Below the pieces are notes generated by a model, which made no database searches, was not told the DNA's origin, and was given only the letters and a program-made list of their open reading frames with translations. Made by a program: the position numbers and the translations under genes. Source: Euryarchaeota archaeon UBA102 (GTDB lineage Archaea; Thermoplasmatota; Poseidoniia; MGIII; CG-Epi1). From it: a stretch of 21,775 bases of DNA. This document shows positions 8,234 through 14,764 of the stretch, one piece after another (the stretch's first letter is position 1; each line of letters opens with the position of its first letter). The stretch spans positions 1-21,775 of the forward strand of contig DAHL01000051.1 in the NCBI GenBank assembly GCA_002509225.1, given 5' to 3'.

Positions 8234-8240
8234 TTTTAAA
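8234..8240 (+). promoter_or_regulatory. Possible TATA element for the small coiled-coil gene
   Basis: TTTTAAA is centred 25 nt upstream of the GTG at 8262, the spacing of a leaderless archaeal promoter. Read-through from the etf operon would also serve the gene. Confidence 0.35.
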
Positions 8241-8261
8241 CATAGAGAGATATGTATAATT

Positions 8262-8450
8262 GTGGGAACAGAGAAGAAAGAAATTGAACGATTGACTCAT
8301 ACAATTGAAGAATTAAAAGAAGAATTAGAAATACTTCAAGAAGCAGTTGGCATTTTGATGGGTGCTGTTATGGAAGATAACAGTGAAGGAGAAGAGATTG
8401 ATATTTTAGATCGAAAATTGTTGGGTTTCGGCCCTAGAATGGGTATGTAA
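8262..8450 (+). CDS. Small coiled-coil protein, unknown function
   Basis: It encodes 62 residues from a GTG; upstream in frame there is no ATG before the stop at 8223, so GTG is the only usual start. Residues 4-35 are a strong amphipathic helix with heptad-like leucine/isoleucine spacing (KEIERLTHTIEELKEELEIL), followed by an acidic linker (EDNSEGEEIDILD) and a short hydrophobic end. It has no cysteine, transmembrane segment or known motif. It lies 36 bp after etfA on the same strand and could be co-expressed with the ETF module, or have its own leaderless promoter. Codon use looks like its neighbours. That it is a real gene is likely; any function is unknown. Confidence 0.6.
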   Translation: MGTEKKEIERLTHTIEELKEELEILQEAVGILMGAVMEDNSEGEEIDILDRKLLGFGPRMGM

Positions 8451-8457
8451 AGTAAAA

Positions 8458-8479
8458 TTTTTCAACCTGAAAGTTTTTT
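8458..8479 (+). terminator. Poly-T tracts, probable archaeal terminator of the etf operon
   Basis: T5 (8458-8462) and T6 (8474-8479) follow the small gene directly. Runs of T are the usual intrinsic stop for archaeal RNA polymerase. The second run may also serve as the tRNA promoter. Confidence 0.4.
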
Positions 8480-8480
8480 A
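8474..8480 (+). promoter_or_regulatory. Possible promoter of tRNA-Asp
   Basis: The purine-rich GAAAG (a BRE-like stretch) followed by TTTTTTA is centred 29 nt before the mature tRNA 5' end. This spacing would start transcription a few bases before the acceptor stem. Confidence 0.3.
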
Positions 8481-8505
8481 CGTGCGGTTTATAATTGAAT
8501 TACGC

Positions 8506-8583
8506 GCTCGAGTGGTGTAGCCTGGCCTATCATGAAGCCCTGTCGAGGCTTCGACCCGGGTTCAAATCCCGGCTCGGGCGCCA
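8506..8583 (+). tRNA. tRNA-Asp (GUC), CCA encoded
   Basis: Folded by hand. Acceptor GCTCGAG (8506-8512) pairs with CTCGGGC (8573-8579), with one G-T wobble. T8 is 8513 and the D loop carries the conserved GG. The D stem has one T-T mismatch at 13-22. The anticodon stem AAGCC/GGCTT (8535-8539 and 8547-8551) is perfect, the loop is CTGTCGA and the anticodon GTC is at 8542-8544. The T arm is CCGGG-TTCAAAT-CCCGG. Discriminator G (8580) fits tRNA-Asp, and CCA is at 8581-8583. There is no intron. Confidence 0.96.
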
Positions 8584-8620
8584 TTTATTTTTACTTAAGG
8601 CAAAAAAGTGTACCAAGAAA

Positions 8621-8628
8621 TTAATATA
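8621..8628 (+). promoter_or_regulatory. TATA box of the 8651 membrane-protein gene
   Basis: TTAATATA is centred 26 nt before the ATG at 8651, predicting a leaderless mRNA. No ribosome-binding site is seen. Confidence 0.45.
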
Positions 8629-8650
8629 CTCAACAACCTAGGAATGGATA

Positions 8651-9049
8651 ATGAAAAGGGATGAAGACGAATACATAAACGACGAAATGGTCGAAGAAGA
8701 GGATGAAGAAAAGGAATTACCTAATGCATTATGGAGAAATGAAAAAACAGATAATGAGATTTCAAAATTAACCAATTATATGGTTCTTTTTATGTGTTTT
8801 ATAGTTCCAATCCCTTTTGGAATTTTAGCTGGAGTGTACCTTTTAGGAAGGAATGAAAAAGAGATTAGAGAATTGGGTGCAGCATGCATACAGACCTCGT
8901 TTATCGCTGTGGTAATTTGGATGTTGATTATTATTAGAATTGCAGTGTATGTTTACTATGCACTACAGGGTACAATAGAATTTGATTTGACATATGGAGA
9001 AGAAACTTATAATATAATAATAAGTAACGGAAAAATTACAGTTAGTTGA
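8651..9049 (+). CDS. Small membrane protein with acidic N-terminus, unknown function
   Basis: The protein has 132 residues. Residues 1-25 are dominated by Asp/Glu (DEMVEEEDEEKELP), predicted cytoplasmic and disordered. Two membrane segments follow, about 43-66 (MVLFMCFIVPIPFGILAGVYLL) and 77-105 (ACIQTSFIAVVIWMLIIIRI), with a short charged loop RNEKEIRELG between. A C-terminal stretch of about 25 residues (TYGEETYNIIISNGKITVS) looks beta-rich. It stands alone, downstream of tRNA-Asp, and its stop codon directly abuts that of the convergent nuclease gene with no spacer. I do not recognise a family. The start is supported by the TATA box 26 nt upstream and by the absence of an in-frame alternative. 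Confidence 0.75.
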   Translation: MKRDEDEYINDEMVEEEDEEKELPNALWRNEKTDNEISKLTNYMVLFMCFIVPIPFGILAGVYLLGRNEKEIRELGAACIQTSFIAVVIWMLIIIRIAVYVYYALQGTIEFDLTYGEETYNIIISNGKITVS

Positions 9050-10291
9050 TTATGAATCTATCGTAAAAGGATTCCCTTCAATAGGAAGATGTACATTATA
9101 ATCTTCTAAATCTTTAGCTAAATCCTCTCTAGATTCTCCATGAAAGAGAATAACATTTTCCGGTTGACATTTATCTATAAAATCGATTAACTGGCTATGA
9201 CCTGCATGACCGCTCAAATCGAATTTTTCTATTTGACAATCTATGTCGAAATATGGGGAGGTTTTATTCCTATCTAGGCGTGCTTTTCCAGTTTCGAGAA
9301 GAGAACGTCCATTAGTTCCCTCTGCCTGATATCCTGTTATGAATATGGCGCTGTTTTCATCCTTACGAATTTTTGACAAATAGTGCATAACTGGACCGCC
9401 TTCTAGCATTCCTGCAGTTGTTACGATTACATCGCCTCGAGCAGCATGATCACGTTGACGCCAAGAACGTACGAATTTAGTACGTTTTAATGTATCAAAA
9501 TAAAGTCCTGAATTGCGTAAAGAACGGGGATAACGAGAAAAAATATTTGCAATTTCCCTCCCCATACCATCCAACCATATATCTATGTCTAATTTTCTGA
9601 GAAGCATCAACAATTCCTGTGAACGTCCTAAAGCGAATGCAGGAAGTACAACTTGCCCACCTCTGTTAATAACATCCTCTACTGAATCTACAAAATGAGA
9701 TTCTATTTCAGAGCGATTTTTGTGATCACGGCCGGCGTACGTAGACTCTATTGCAATTGTTTTACAGGAAACTGGTTTGGCAGCTTTTGTTAAACCTGTA
9801 TTAACAGTATTGATATCTCCAGTGAAAAGAAAATCTAATTCTGGAAAATGATACATAACCGCCCCTGGAATGTGACCCGCATTCAAACTTCTATAAGAAA
9901 AACCTGAATGATAATATTCTTTGTTTAATTTATGTGAAAAATGATTGGTATTTTGCTCGGAAATTGCCCCTTTGTTAAATGGTTCTTGATAGCCTTCTTG
10001 TTGTGCAATTTTTAGAGTATCTTTAGCGAGAACTTCTGCTAAACGTATTGTTAAAGGAGTTGAACAGATAGGCGTTCCGGATGAAGCGATACTTGGTGTC
10101 AAACCAGAATGATCGAGATGTGCATGAGTAAGAAGTAAAGAATCGACATTTGGTGCCGGCATAGGAAACTGTGGTGGATCGTCCGGTTTTAATCCATAGT
10201 CGATTAATATTTGTCCATCATCATTTTCTAGTAAAGTTCCAAGTCTGCCAATTTCAGAAGCGCCGCCGAGAAAGGTAAGTGATGTGCTCAT
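9050..10291 (-). CDS. Beta-CASP metallo-beta-lactamase ribonuclease, aCPSF2-like
   Basis: It is a probable RNA endo- or 5'-exonuclease of the CPSF73/RNase J superfamily. The 413 residues have all metal and beta-CASP motifs: H56-A-H58-L-D60-H61, H140 (NAGHIPGA), D159 (GDINTVNTG), motif A E182 (IESTYAGR), motif B H362 (SGHAGHSQ) and motif C H384 (LFHGE). The N-terminus starts directly at the lactamase fold (MSTSLTFLGGASEIG) with no KH domains, so it matches the short aCPSF2 type rather than aCPSF1, the archaeal termination factor. aRNase J is the main alternative. It lies 20 bp downstream of the surface-protein gene on the same strand and may be cotranscribed, although no functional link is apparent. 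All catalytic ligands are present, so it should be active. Confidence 0.92.
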   Translation of the reverse strand: MSTSLTFLGGASEIGRLGTLLENDDGQILIDYGLKPDDPPQFPMPAPNVDSLLLTHAHLDHSGLTPSIASSGTPICSTPLTIRLAEVLAKDTLKIAQQEGYQEPFNKGAISEQNTNHFSHKLNKEYYHSGFSYRSLNAGHIPGAVMYHFPELDFLFTGDINTVNTGLTKAAKPVSCKTIAIESTYAGRDHKNRSEIESHFVDSVEDVINRGGQVVLPAFALGRSQELLMLLRKLDIDIWLDGMGREIANIFSRYPRSLRNSGLYFDTLKRTKFVRSWRQRDHAARGDVIVTTAGMLEGGPVMHYLSKIRKDENSAIFITGYQAEGTNGRSLLETGKARLDRNKTSPYFDIDCQIEKFDLSGHAGHSQLIDFIDKCQPENVILFHGESREDLAKDLEDYNVHLPIEGNPFTIDS

Positions 10292-10311
10292 TTAAAATAA
10301 AATAATGAAAA

Positions 10312-13044
10312 CTAATTCCATTCCATTTCTTCTTCAGTAGAATCTTCAGTGCTAGGAGTAACGGGCTCTGGTTCAACAGCAGGTGTAACGGGTTCAACGA
10401 CTGGAGCTGCTGGAGGTTCAGGAGCTACGGGGGGTGCTGCGGCTTGTTGTGTTGGTTTTTCTTCTCGATCTTCATCCCAGTCTTCATCTGAATCTGCAGA
10501 TCTGAGAGATGACACGCCAACTACTATTACTAAAATTAAAAATACGAAAACATACCAGGTATCTTCTATAGTAGACATCAAACGACCTCCAAATGCATCT
10601 TCAACGTCTATTGTAAAATCCTTTGACTGTTCAGAAGTTCCATCGGCATCGGTTCTTGATACAACAATAGTTATTATTTCAGAATCGCCGTTTTTAGAAT
10701 CTGCACTGGATGCTATTTCCACTTGAACAGAAGAAGTACTGCCTGCAGATATAGGGATAGAACTGCCATCGGGGAAAGTTACTCTCCAACCACTAGGAAC
10801 TGAAAGTGCAGATACAACGAAAGTTGAATCTACGTTTCCTTGATTGTCTATTTCTAATGTGAAGGTGAAAGATTCATCTGGAGCAACTGTTGCCTTAGTG
10901 ACTGGAGCTGCTACTTGGAAAGTTGTAATTTTCTGAATGTTGAAAGTTAATATTTGCTGACTGAAAATAGATGAATCGTCTTGATGGATAACTTTGACTC
11001 GTATTTCATATCCATTATCAGTGTAAACTGCTTGTTGGCTTAAAGTTACTGAAAGTTTGAAAACTTCAGTTTGACCTTCATTTAGAGTTATGGAATCACC
11101 ATTGGCTAAACCGTCAAAATCTGTTGACCAACCAGATGGTAGATTTTCAGTAGATAATTCGAAAGTATTAGTTCCTTCTACATTACTAGTAATTGTAAAA
11201 GAGACTTCCCTAGTGCCTCCTGCACTCATATCCAAATATTCTGAACCTGATGTTGCATCGAGATCAATTTGGAAATATCTTTCCACGTAAAAACTTACAG
11301 AATAACGAGCGTCACTCATGTTATCTGATACGCCTTCTATTGTGAATTGATTAGTATCTTGATTGCCTGCTGGAGAAGGTTGTATCCAAACTGTTACAGT
11401 TACATTTGATTTAGCATCAATATCGACTATATCTAAAATTGTTGATCTGTCGCCTGCATATTCGAATTCTAGCCCCCAAAGATTGTTACTAGAAGTAGAT
11501 GTTAATCGTATTGTATCTCTGCTAAGACCTTCATTCATAACCTGTAAACTGAATGCATTCCATTCATTCGCCAAAGCATCATGACCTGAAGTTTCGCCGT
11601 TTTCGAACATTACTTCAACGTCATAACCCTCCCCAATAGTTGTTGTAGTAGTTAGAGAGAAAGAGACATCGTCATCTCCGTTTGAATGTGCAGTGAAGAG
11701 AATAACTGCGATTTCATTGTTAGTATTACTATCCTCTAAAGTTACTCTGAAACTGGTAGTGTATTCTTGACCTGCTGATAGGGAGCCTGTGTTGTCCGAA
11801 AGTGGATTGACGCTCCAGCCAGAAGGTGCACCATCTGCTGTTATCTCAAATGAATCTGAATTATCTCCACTATTAACTACAGATACTGAATAATCCACAT
11901 AACCGTCTTCTGTTATTCCTTGTTCTGTAACATCTGAATGTACGTATGCACCATATTCTTCCATTGTAATAGGAGAAGATACGGAATAGTAGTAATCATC
12001 TTCATTTTCTGGGTCCGAAGCGTGTGTTCTGACTTCTGCGTGAACGGTGTAAATTCCGGCATTTACATCACCTAAGTAATCCCAGGTTATTTCCCCGTAA
12101 ACGACTGCTCCGTCGACATCTTCTTCGGAAAGAGAAACCTCTACCGTTTCACTGAAAACTTCAGAATCTGAAGAATCTATAACTTTGATAAGAACGTCCC
12201 TGACATCGTAGCCGCCAAAGGAATCAGTAACTGTACCTGAAAAGAACATCTTCGCTTTATCGTCTGGTAAATTTGGTTCGAAATAAGTGGTAGCCACCCT
12301 TTCCAAATCAGAATTGGAATTTAAATCTAAAGAGAAAGTATCTATTGTAATATCTTTGACAGGAGCTGCTATTGTTAAGAGATGTGAAGGGGTTTCTTCG
12401 CTATCTATGCTTATGTATACATCGAAATCACCTTCATTGACAATTTCCATAACTAAGTAATTGCCCGAACAGAATGTGTATGATGAGCCGAATGATAATC
12501 CGTCACAATCTTCACCGTCGCCAGAGATAGGGATGTCACATTCATTTTCATCTTCCCCATTCGGTTCTGGATCGCCAAATCCTACTTCTCGTGTCTTGAT
12601 AGAGCAAGAATCAGTATATGCAATCATATCAGATTCTGAAGTGCCATCTGGAGTATCTGAATCGAATACTTTAATTTCAATATCCCTAGGGCCGCCAGTA
12701 TTTTCGTCAACTTCAGCATAAAGAAGAATCTTGAAAGCATCCCCTGCAGCTGAATTATAAGGTTCTATTTCGAGGTCTGTCGCGAAAGATTCGATGGTAG
12801 CTATGGTTTCAGATGTGCCGCCAGTTGGACCGATAACTATTGTCTCCCTATCTTCGAAATCAGCAGAAGGTCGGATGGTATGAAATTCAGGACTATTGTC
12901 AGGTTCGGTAAAATATAAACCGATAATTTCAGACTCGGCGTTTACGGCTTCTGCATCAGAATAACCCACCAAATAAGGAGTGGAAATAGCTGAGACAAGA
13001 AAAGCCGCTACGACTGCCAAAATAGAGATTTGACTTCGGTTCAA
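10312..13044 (-). CDS. Large cell-surface protein with NEW3-type beta domains and a C-terminal anchor
   Basis: It has 910 residues. Residues 1-35 form a signal peptide or N-terminal helix (SILAVVAAFLVSAIS). An N-terminal beta domain (about 40-230) holds the only four cysteines I see (147, 169, 180, 192), likely two disulfides outside the cell. About 235-365 is another Ig-like domain. Then come about four NEW3/COG1470-type repeats, recognised by VxNxGxxxDxF plus PSGW: about 378-460, 490-590, 605-700 and 715-815, with PSGW at 407, 636 and 750. Membrane helix 829-847 is followed by an acidic, proline-rich cytoplasmic tail rich in PVxP/TP. Composition is strongly acidic, suited to saline seawater. 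It starts at TTG, with a TATA box about 29 nt upstream. A role in the cell envelope or adhesion is inferred only from architecture. Confidence 0.85.
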   Translation of the reverse strand: MNRSQISILAVVAAFLVSAISTPYLVGYSDAEAVNAESEIIGLYFTEPDNSPEFHTIRPSADFEDRETIVIGPTGGTSETIATIESFATDLEIEPYNSAAGDAFKILLYAEVDENTGGPRDIEIKVFDSDTPDGTSESDMIAYTDSCSIKTREVGFGDPEPNGEDENECDIPISGDGEDCDGLSFGSSYTFCSGNYLVMEIVNEGDFDVYISIDSEETPSHLLTIAAPVKDITIDTFSLDLNSNSDLERVATTYFEPNLPDDKAKMFFSGTVTDSFGGYDVRDVLIKVIDSSDSEVFSETVEVSLSEEDVDGAVVYGEITWDYLGDVNAGIYTVHAEVRTHASDPENEDDYYYSVSSPITMEEYGAYVHSDVTEQGITEDGYVDYSVSVVNSGDNSDSFEITADGAPSGWSVNPLSDNTGSLSAGQEYTTSFRVTLEDSNTNNEIAVILFTAHSNGDDDVSFSLTTTTTIGEGYDVEVMFENGETSGHDALANEWNAFSLQVMNEGLSRDTIRLTSTSSNNLWGLEFEYAGDRSTILDIVDIDAKSNVTVTVWIQPSPAGNQDTNQFTIEGVSDNMSDARYSVSFYVERYFQIDLDATSGSEYLDMSAGGTREVSFTITSNVEGTNTFELSTENLPSGWSTDFDGLANGDSITLNEGQTEVFKLSVTLSQQAVYTDNGYEIRVKVIHQDDSSIFSQQILTFNIQKITTFQVAAPVTKATVAPDESFTFTLEIDNQGNVDSTFVVSALSVPSGWRVTFPDGSSIPISAGSTSSVQVEIASSADSKNGDSEIITIVVSRTDADGTSEQSKDFTIDVEDAFGGRLMSTIEDTWYVFVFLILVIVVGVSSLRSADSDEDWDEDREEKPTQQAAAPPVAPEPPAAPVVEPVTPAVEPEPVTPSTEDSTEEEMEWN

Positions 13045-13067
13045 CGCTATATCACGAAAAGTCTTAC

Positions 13068-13078
13068 TATATAAAAAT
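13068..13078 (-). promoter_or_regulatory. TATA box of the surface-protein gene
   Basis: Minus strand TTTTTATATAG is centred 29 nt upstream of the TTG start at 13044. This is the best TATA match in the window and supports the TTG as the start of a leaderless message. Confidence 0.6.
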
Positions 13079-13117
13079 CCCTGAAGTACATTTTTAAAGT
13101 AAAAAATGGAAAAAAAG

Positions 13118-13393
13118 TTAATTTTTATACCTTTGAACTATAGATTCTAATGCGTTTATAAATTCAAAAAGTTTAGTTCGGGAGTGTTGAGGTAAGTTTG
13201 GATCGCCTGTCTGTTCCTCAAAAACTGATAAAGTTGAATAAATCCTCATATCAACATCATCATCTTTATTCAAAAGATATTCAGATAGCGATTTATCGAC
13301 GTTAGCTCTTATATTTCTTGGAACAGAGGGGTCGTTAACGATAGAGTCCTGAATAGCAGATGCAAGTTCCTCTATAGCGTTGTCTGCAGACAT
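13118..13393 (-). CDS. UPF0147 family protein
   Basis: A conserved archaeal protein of unknown function, all-helical and cytosolic. Its 91 residues match the family in length and order: DPSVPRNIRANVDKSL (21-36), a central acidic stretch with DVDMRIYSTLSVFEE, then DPNLPQHSRTKLFEFINALE (64-83). The paired DPx(V/L)P...R motifs give the family its look. It lies upstream of the surface protein on the same strand but is separated from coaD by about 50 bp, with its own TATA box 28 nt before the ATG, so it is probably transcribed singly. No catalytic residues are evident. Confidence 0.9.
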   Translation of the reverse strand: MSADNAIEELASAIQDSIVNDPSVPRNIRANVDKSLSEYLLNKDDDVDMRIYSTLSVFEEQTGDPNLPQHSRTKLFEFINALESIVQRYKN

Positions 13394-13416
13394 GATTTAA
13401 CTCCATGAATTAATTG

Positions 13417-13426
13417 CATATTAAAG
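13417..13426 (-). promoter_or_regulatory. TATA box of the UPF0147 gene
   Basis: Minus strand CTTTAATATG is centred about 28 nt before the ATG at 13393, again leaderless spacing. Confidence 0.5.
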
Positions 13427-13442
13427 TCGACTTTTTTAAGGA

Positions 13443-13874
13443 TTAGCCCTTAAAATGTAATCTGGTTGAACTTATAGGAATGCCGTCTGAATCTAGAACA
13501 AGGGGCACTACTATAATTTTCAATTCCGGCATATCTAAATCTTTCCTATGTTGATTGAGCTTAATGGCGATTGATTCAGAATCGGGAGTTACGACTATAA
13601 TATGAAAAGAAGAAGATAATGCAGGAGGTCCCCACTCTTCTGAAAGTGGAACGATATTGATGTTTTCTAAAGATATGTGTTTCTCTAGCCAAATTTCTAA
13701 ATTTTTTCTACGTATTTGAAAAGAATTGACAACTCTATTGCGTTTTTGATTTGCGTACTCGTCGGTAGTAAGACCTATAGTTAGATGATCTCCTGAATCT
13801 AAGGCTTTTTGAAGCAAATGATGATGGCCTGTGTGTAAAATATCAAATGTGCCACCAACGCAGACTTTTATCAT
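13443..13874 (-). CDS. coaD: Archaeal-type phosphopantetheine adenylyltransferase
   Basis: It transfers AMP from ATP to 4'-phosphopantetheine, the penultimate step of CoA synthesis, in the cytoplasm. The 143 residues show the nucleotidylyltransferase fold: VGGTFDILHTGH (6-17) with the HxGH motif, GLTTDEYANQKR (34-45) and the C-terminal ISSTR (134-138), the archaeal (COG1019) form. An upstream in-frame start at 13958 would add 28 residues before the conserved MIKVCVGGTFD and overlap the preceding gene by 62 bp, so I use the ATG at 13874. A TATA-like element 24 nt upstream, within the end of the neighbour gene, supports it. Confidence 0.92.
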   Translation of the reverse strand: MIKVCVGGTFDILHTGHHHLLQKALDSGDHLTIGLTTDEYANQKRNRVVNSFQIRRKNLEIWLEKHISLENINIVPLSEEWGPPALSSSFHIIVVTPDSESIAIKLNQHRKDLDMPELKIIVVPLVLDSDGIPISSTRLHFKG

Positions 13875-13891
13875 AAAACTACAAAGACGGA

Positions 13892-13902
13892 CTCTATTAA
13901 TT
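13892..13902 (-). promoter_or_regulatory. Possible TATA box of coaD
   Basis: Minus strand AATTAATAGAG is centred about 23-24 nt before the coaD ATG and overlaps the last codons of the upstream gene. It is weak but decides between the two coaD starts. Confidence 0.35.
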
Positions 13903-14184
13903 GGCGTCCTCGAAAGTAGTGATGCCACCAATTCTTTTGATAAGATAGCTTCTGACAATCCAAATAAAGGTAAAAGCTGACATTGCTATTGCGTAATCAT
14001 AGAGGGTCTTTACTCCGATTAAATACAAGAAACCTAGAAAAATAGCGAGGAAACCGAAGAACCATTTTAGTTCTTTTTGAAAAGAATTTTTGTCACCAAA
14101 TTTTTTGATAAAGAAATGGATTACTGCCCAATTCATAGCAAAAATAACAATTGCAAATATGATAGATTCGATACTATAATCCAT
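13897..14184 (-). CDS. Small integral membrane protein, unknown function
   Basis: The 95 residues have three predicted membrane helices: about 5-26 (IESIIFAIVIFAMNWAVIHF), 41-57 (WFFGFLAIFLGFLYLIG) and 63-81 (DYAIAMSAFTFIWIVRSYL). A basic loop (KKFGDKNSFQKELK) lies between the first two, suggesting a cytoplasmic position by the positive-inside rule. The short soluble end is RIGGITTFEDAN. It is 22 bp upstream of coaD on the same strand and may be cotranscribed, but nothing ties it to CoA synthesis. No family was recognised. It diverges from the 14273 gene across 88 bp. Confidence 0.7.
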   Translation of the reverse strand: MDYSIESIIFAIVIFAMNWAVIHFFIKKFGDKNSFQKELKWFFGFLAIFLGFLYLIGVKTLYDYAIAMSAFTFIWIVRSYLIKRIGGITTFEDAN

Positions 14185-14240
14185 AATAAAGTAAGATAGA
14201 GTGGATACTAAAAGGAGATATGTAATAAAATCAATAAGCT

Positions 14241-14248
14241 AATATACA
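14241..14248 (+). promoter_or_regulatory. TATA box of the 14273-17665 operon
   Basis: AATATACA is centred about 28 nt before the ATG at 14273, consistent with leaderless transcription of the secreted-protein/ccmF pair. Confidence 0.45.
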
Positions 14249-14272
14249 GAATAGAAATAAGAAAAACAGAAG

Positions 14273-14755
14273 ATGAAAAATTATCTTGTAATGATGATGA
14301 CGCTAATGTTCATATCTTATGGAGCTGGTGAAGTGAAACATTCTCCATCTGAGATAGAGGATGGAGAGACACTAAGGGCATGGATTGATACTGAAGATGA
14401 GGTTACAAAGGTGTCATTTTTTGTATGTGACACGGAAAGTGGAGTCTGCTATCAACCGGAAACTAGAAGTAAAGAGGAAAATGAACAAAATAGTAGATAT
14501 GAATTTGAATATGAAGTACAAAATGGTGTGAAACCTGCATATAGATATACGGTCGAATATGAAGATGAAGAAGAATCTAAAATACCGAAACTTGGTGTAA
14601 TATATGATGAACAAGAAGTGATAGATATTGGTGGAAGCTTGTACTTTGAAGTAAGGATTGCAGAAGTGGAAGAAGAAAATGGAATACCAACCTTGGGAAT
14701 AACCATCTCATCGATGATAATAATTTGTTTATCTATAATTTATAAGAAAAAATAA
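14273..14755 (+). CDS. Secreted, C-terminally anchored small protein, cotranscribed with the CcmF-like gene
   Basis: It has 160 residues. Residues 1-18 are a signal peptide (LVMMMTLMFISYGAG). The mature part is acidic and beta-rich, with one cysteine pair, C52 and C60 (FFVCDTESGVCYQPE), probably a disulfide outside the membrane. The C-terminus is a short motif IPTLG, one hydrophobic helix (ITISSMIIICLSIIY, about 142-157) and a KKK end. This is the tripartite layout of archaeal anchors and resembles PGF-CTERM-type sorting signals, though the motif differs. It ends 9 bp before the CcmF-like gene, so the two form an operon; a role in haem or thiol handling during cytochrome c maturation is possible but unproven. 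No named family was recognised. Confidence 0.75.
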   Translation: MKNYLVMMMTLMFISYGAGEVKHSPSEIEDGETLRAWIDTEDEVTKVSFFVCDTESGVCYQPETRSKEENEQNSRYEFEYEVQNGVKPAYRYTVEYEDEEESKIPKLGVIYDEQEVIDIGGSLYFEVRIAEVEEENGIPTLGITISSMIIICLSIIYKKK

Positions 14756-14764
14756 CGATAAAAT

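Noticed and set aside
10349..10726. 125-aa reading frame opposite the surface-protein tail, rich in Gly/Ser/Thr
   Set aside because: It is the antisense shadow of the proline/glutamate-rich tail; composition follows from the complement of those codons and there is no start signal.
13875..13958. Longer coaD start adding 28 residues
   Set aside because: It would overlap the upstream membrane-protein gene by 62 bp; the family begins at MIKVCVGGTFD.
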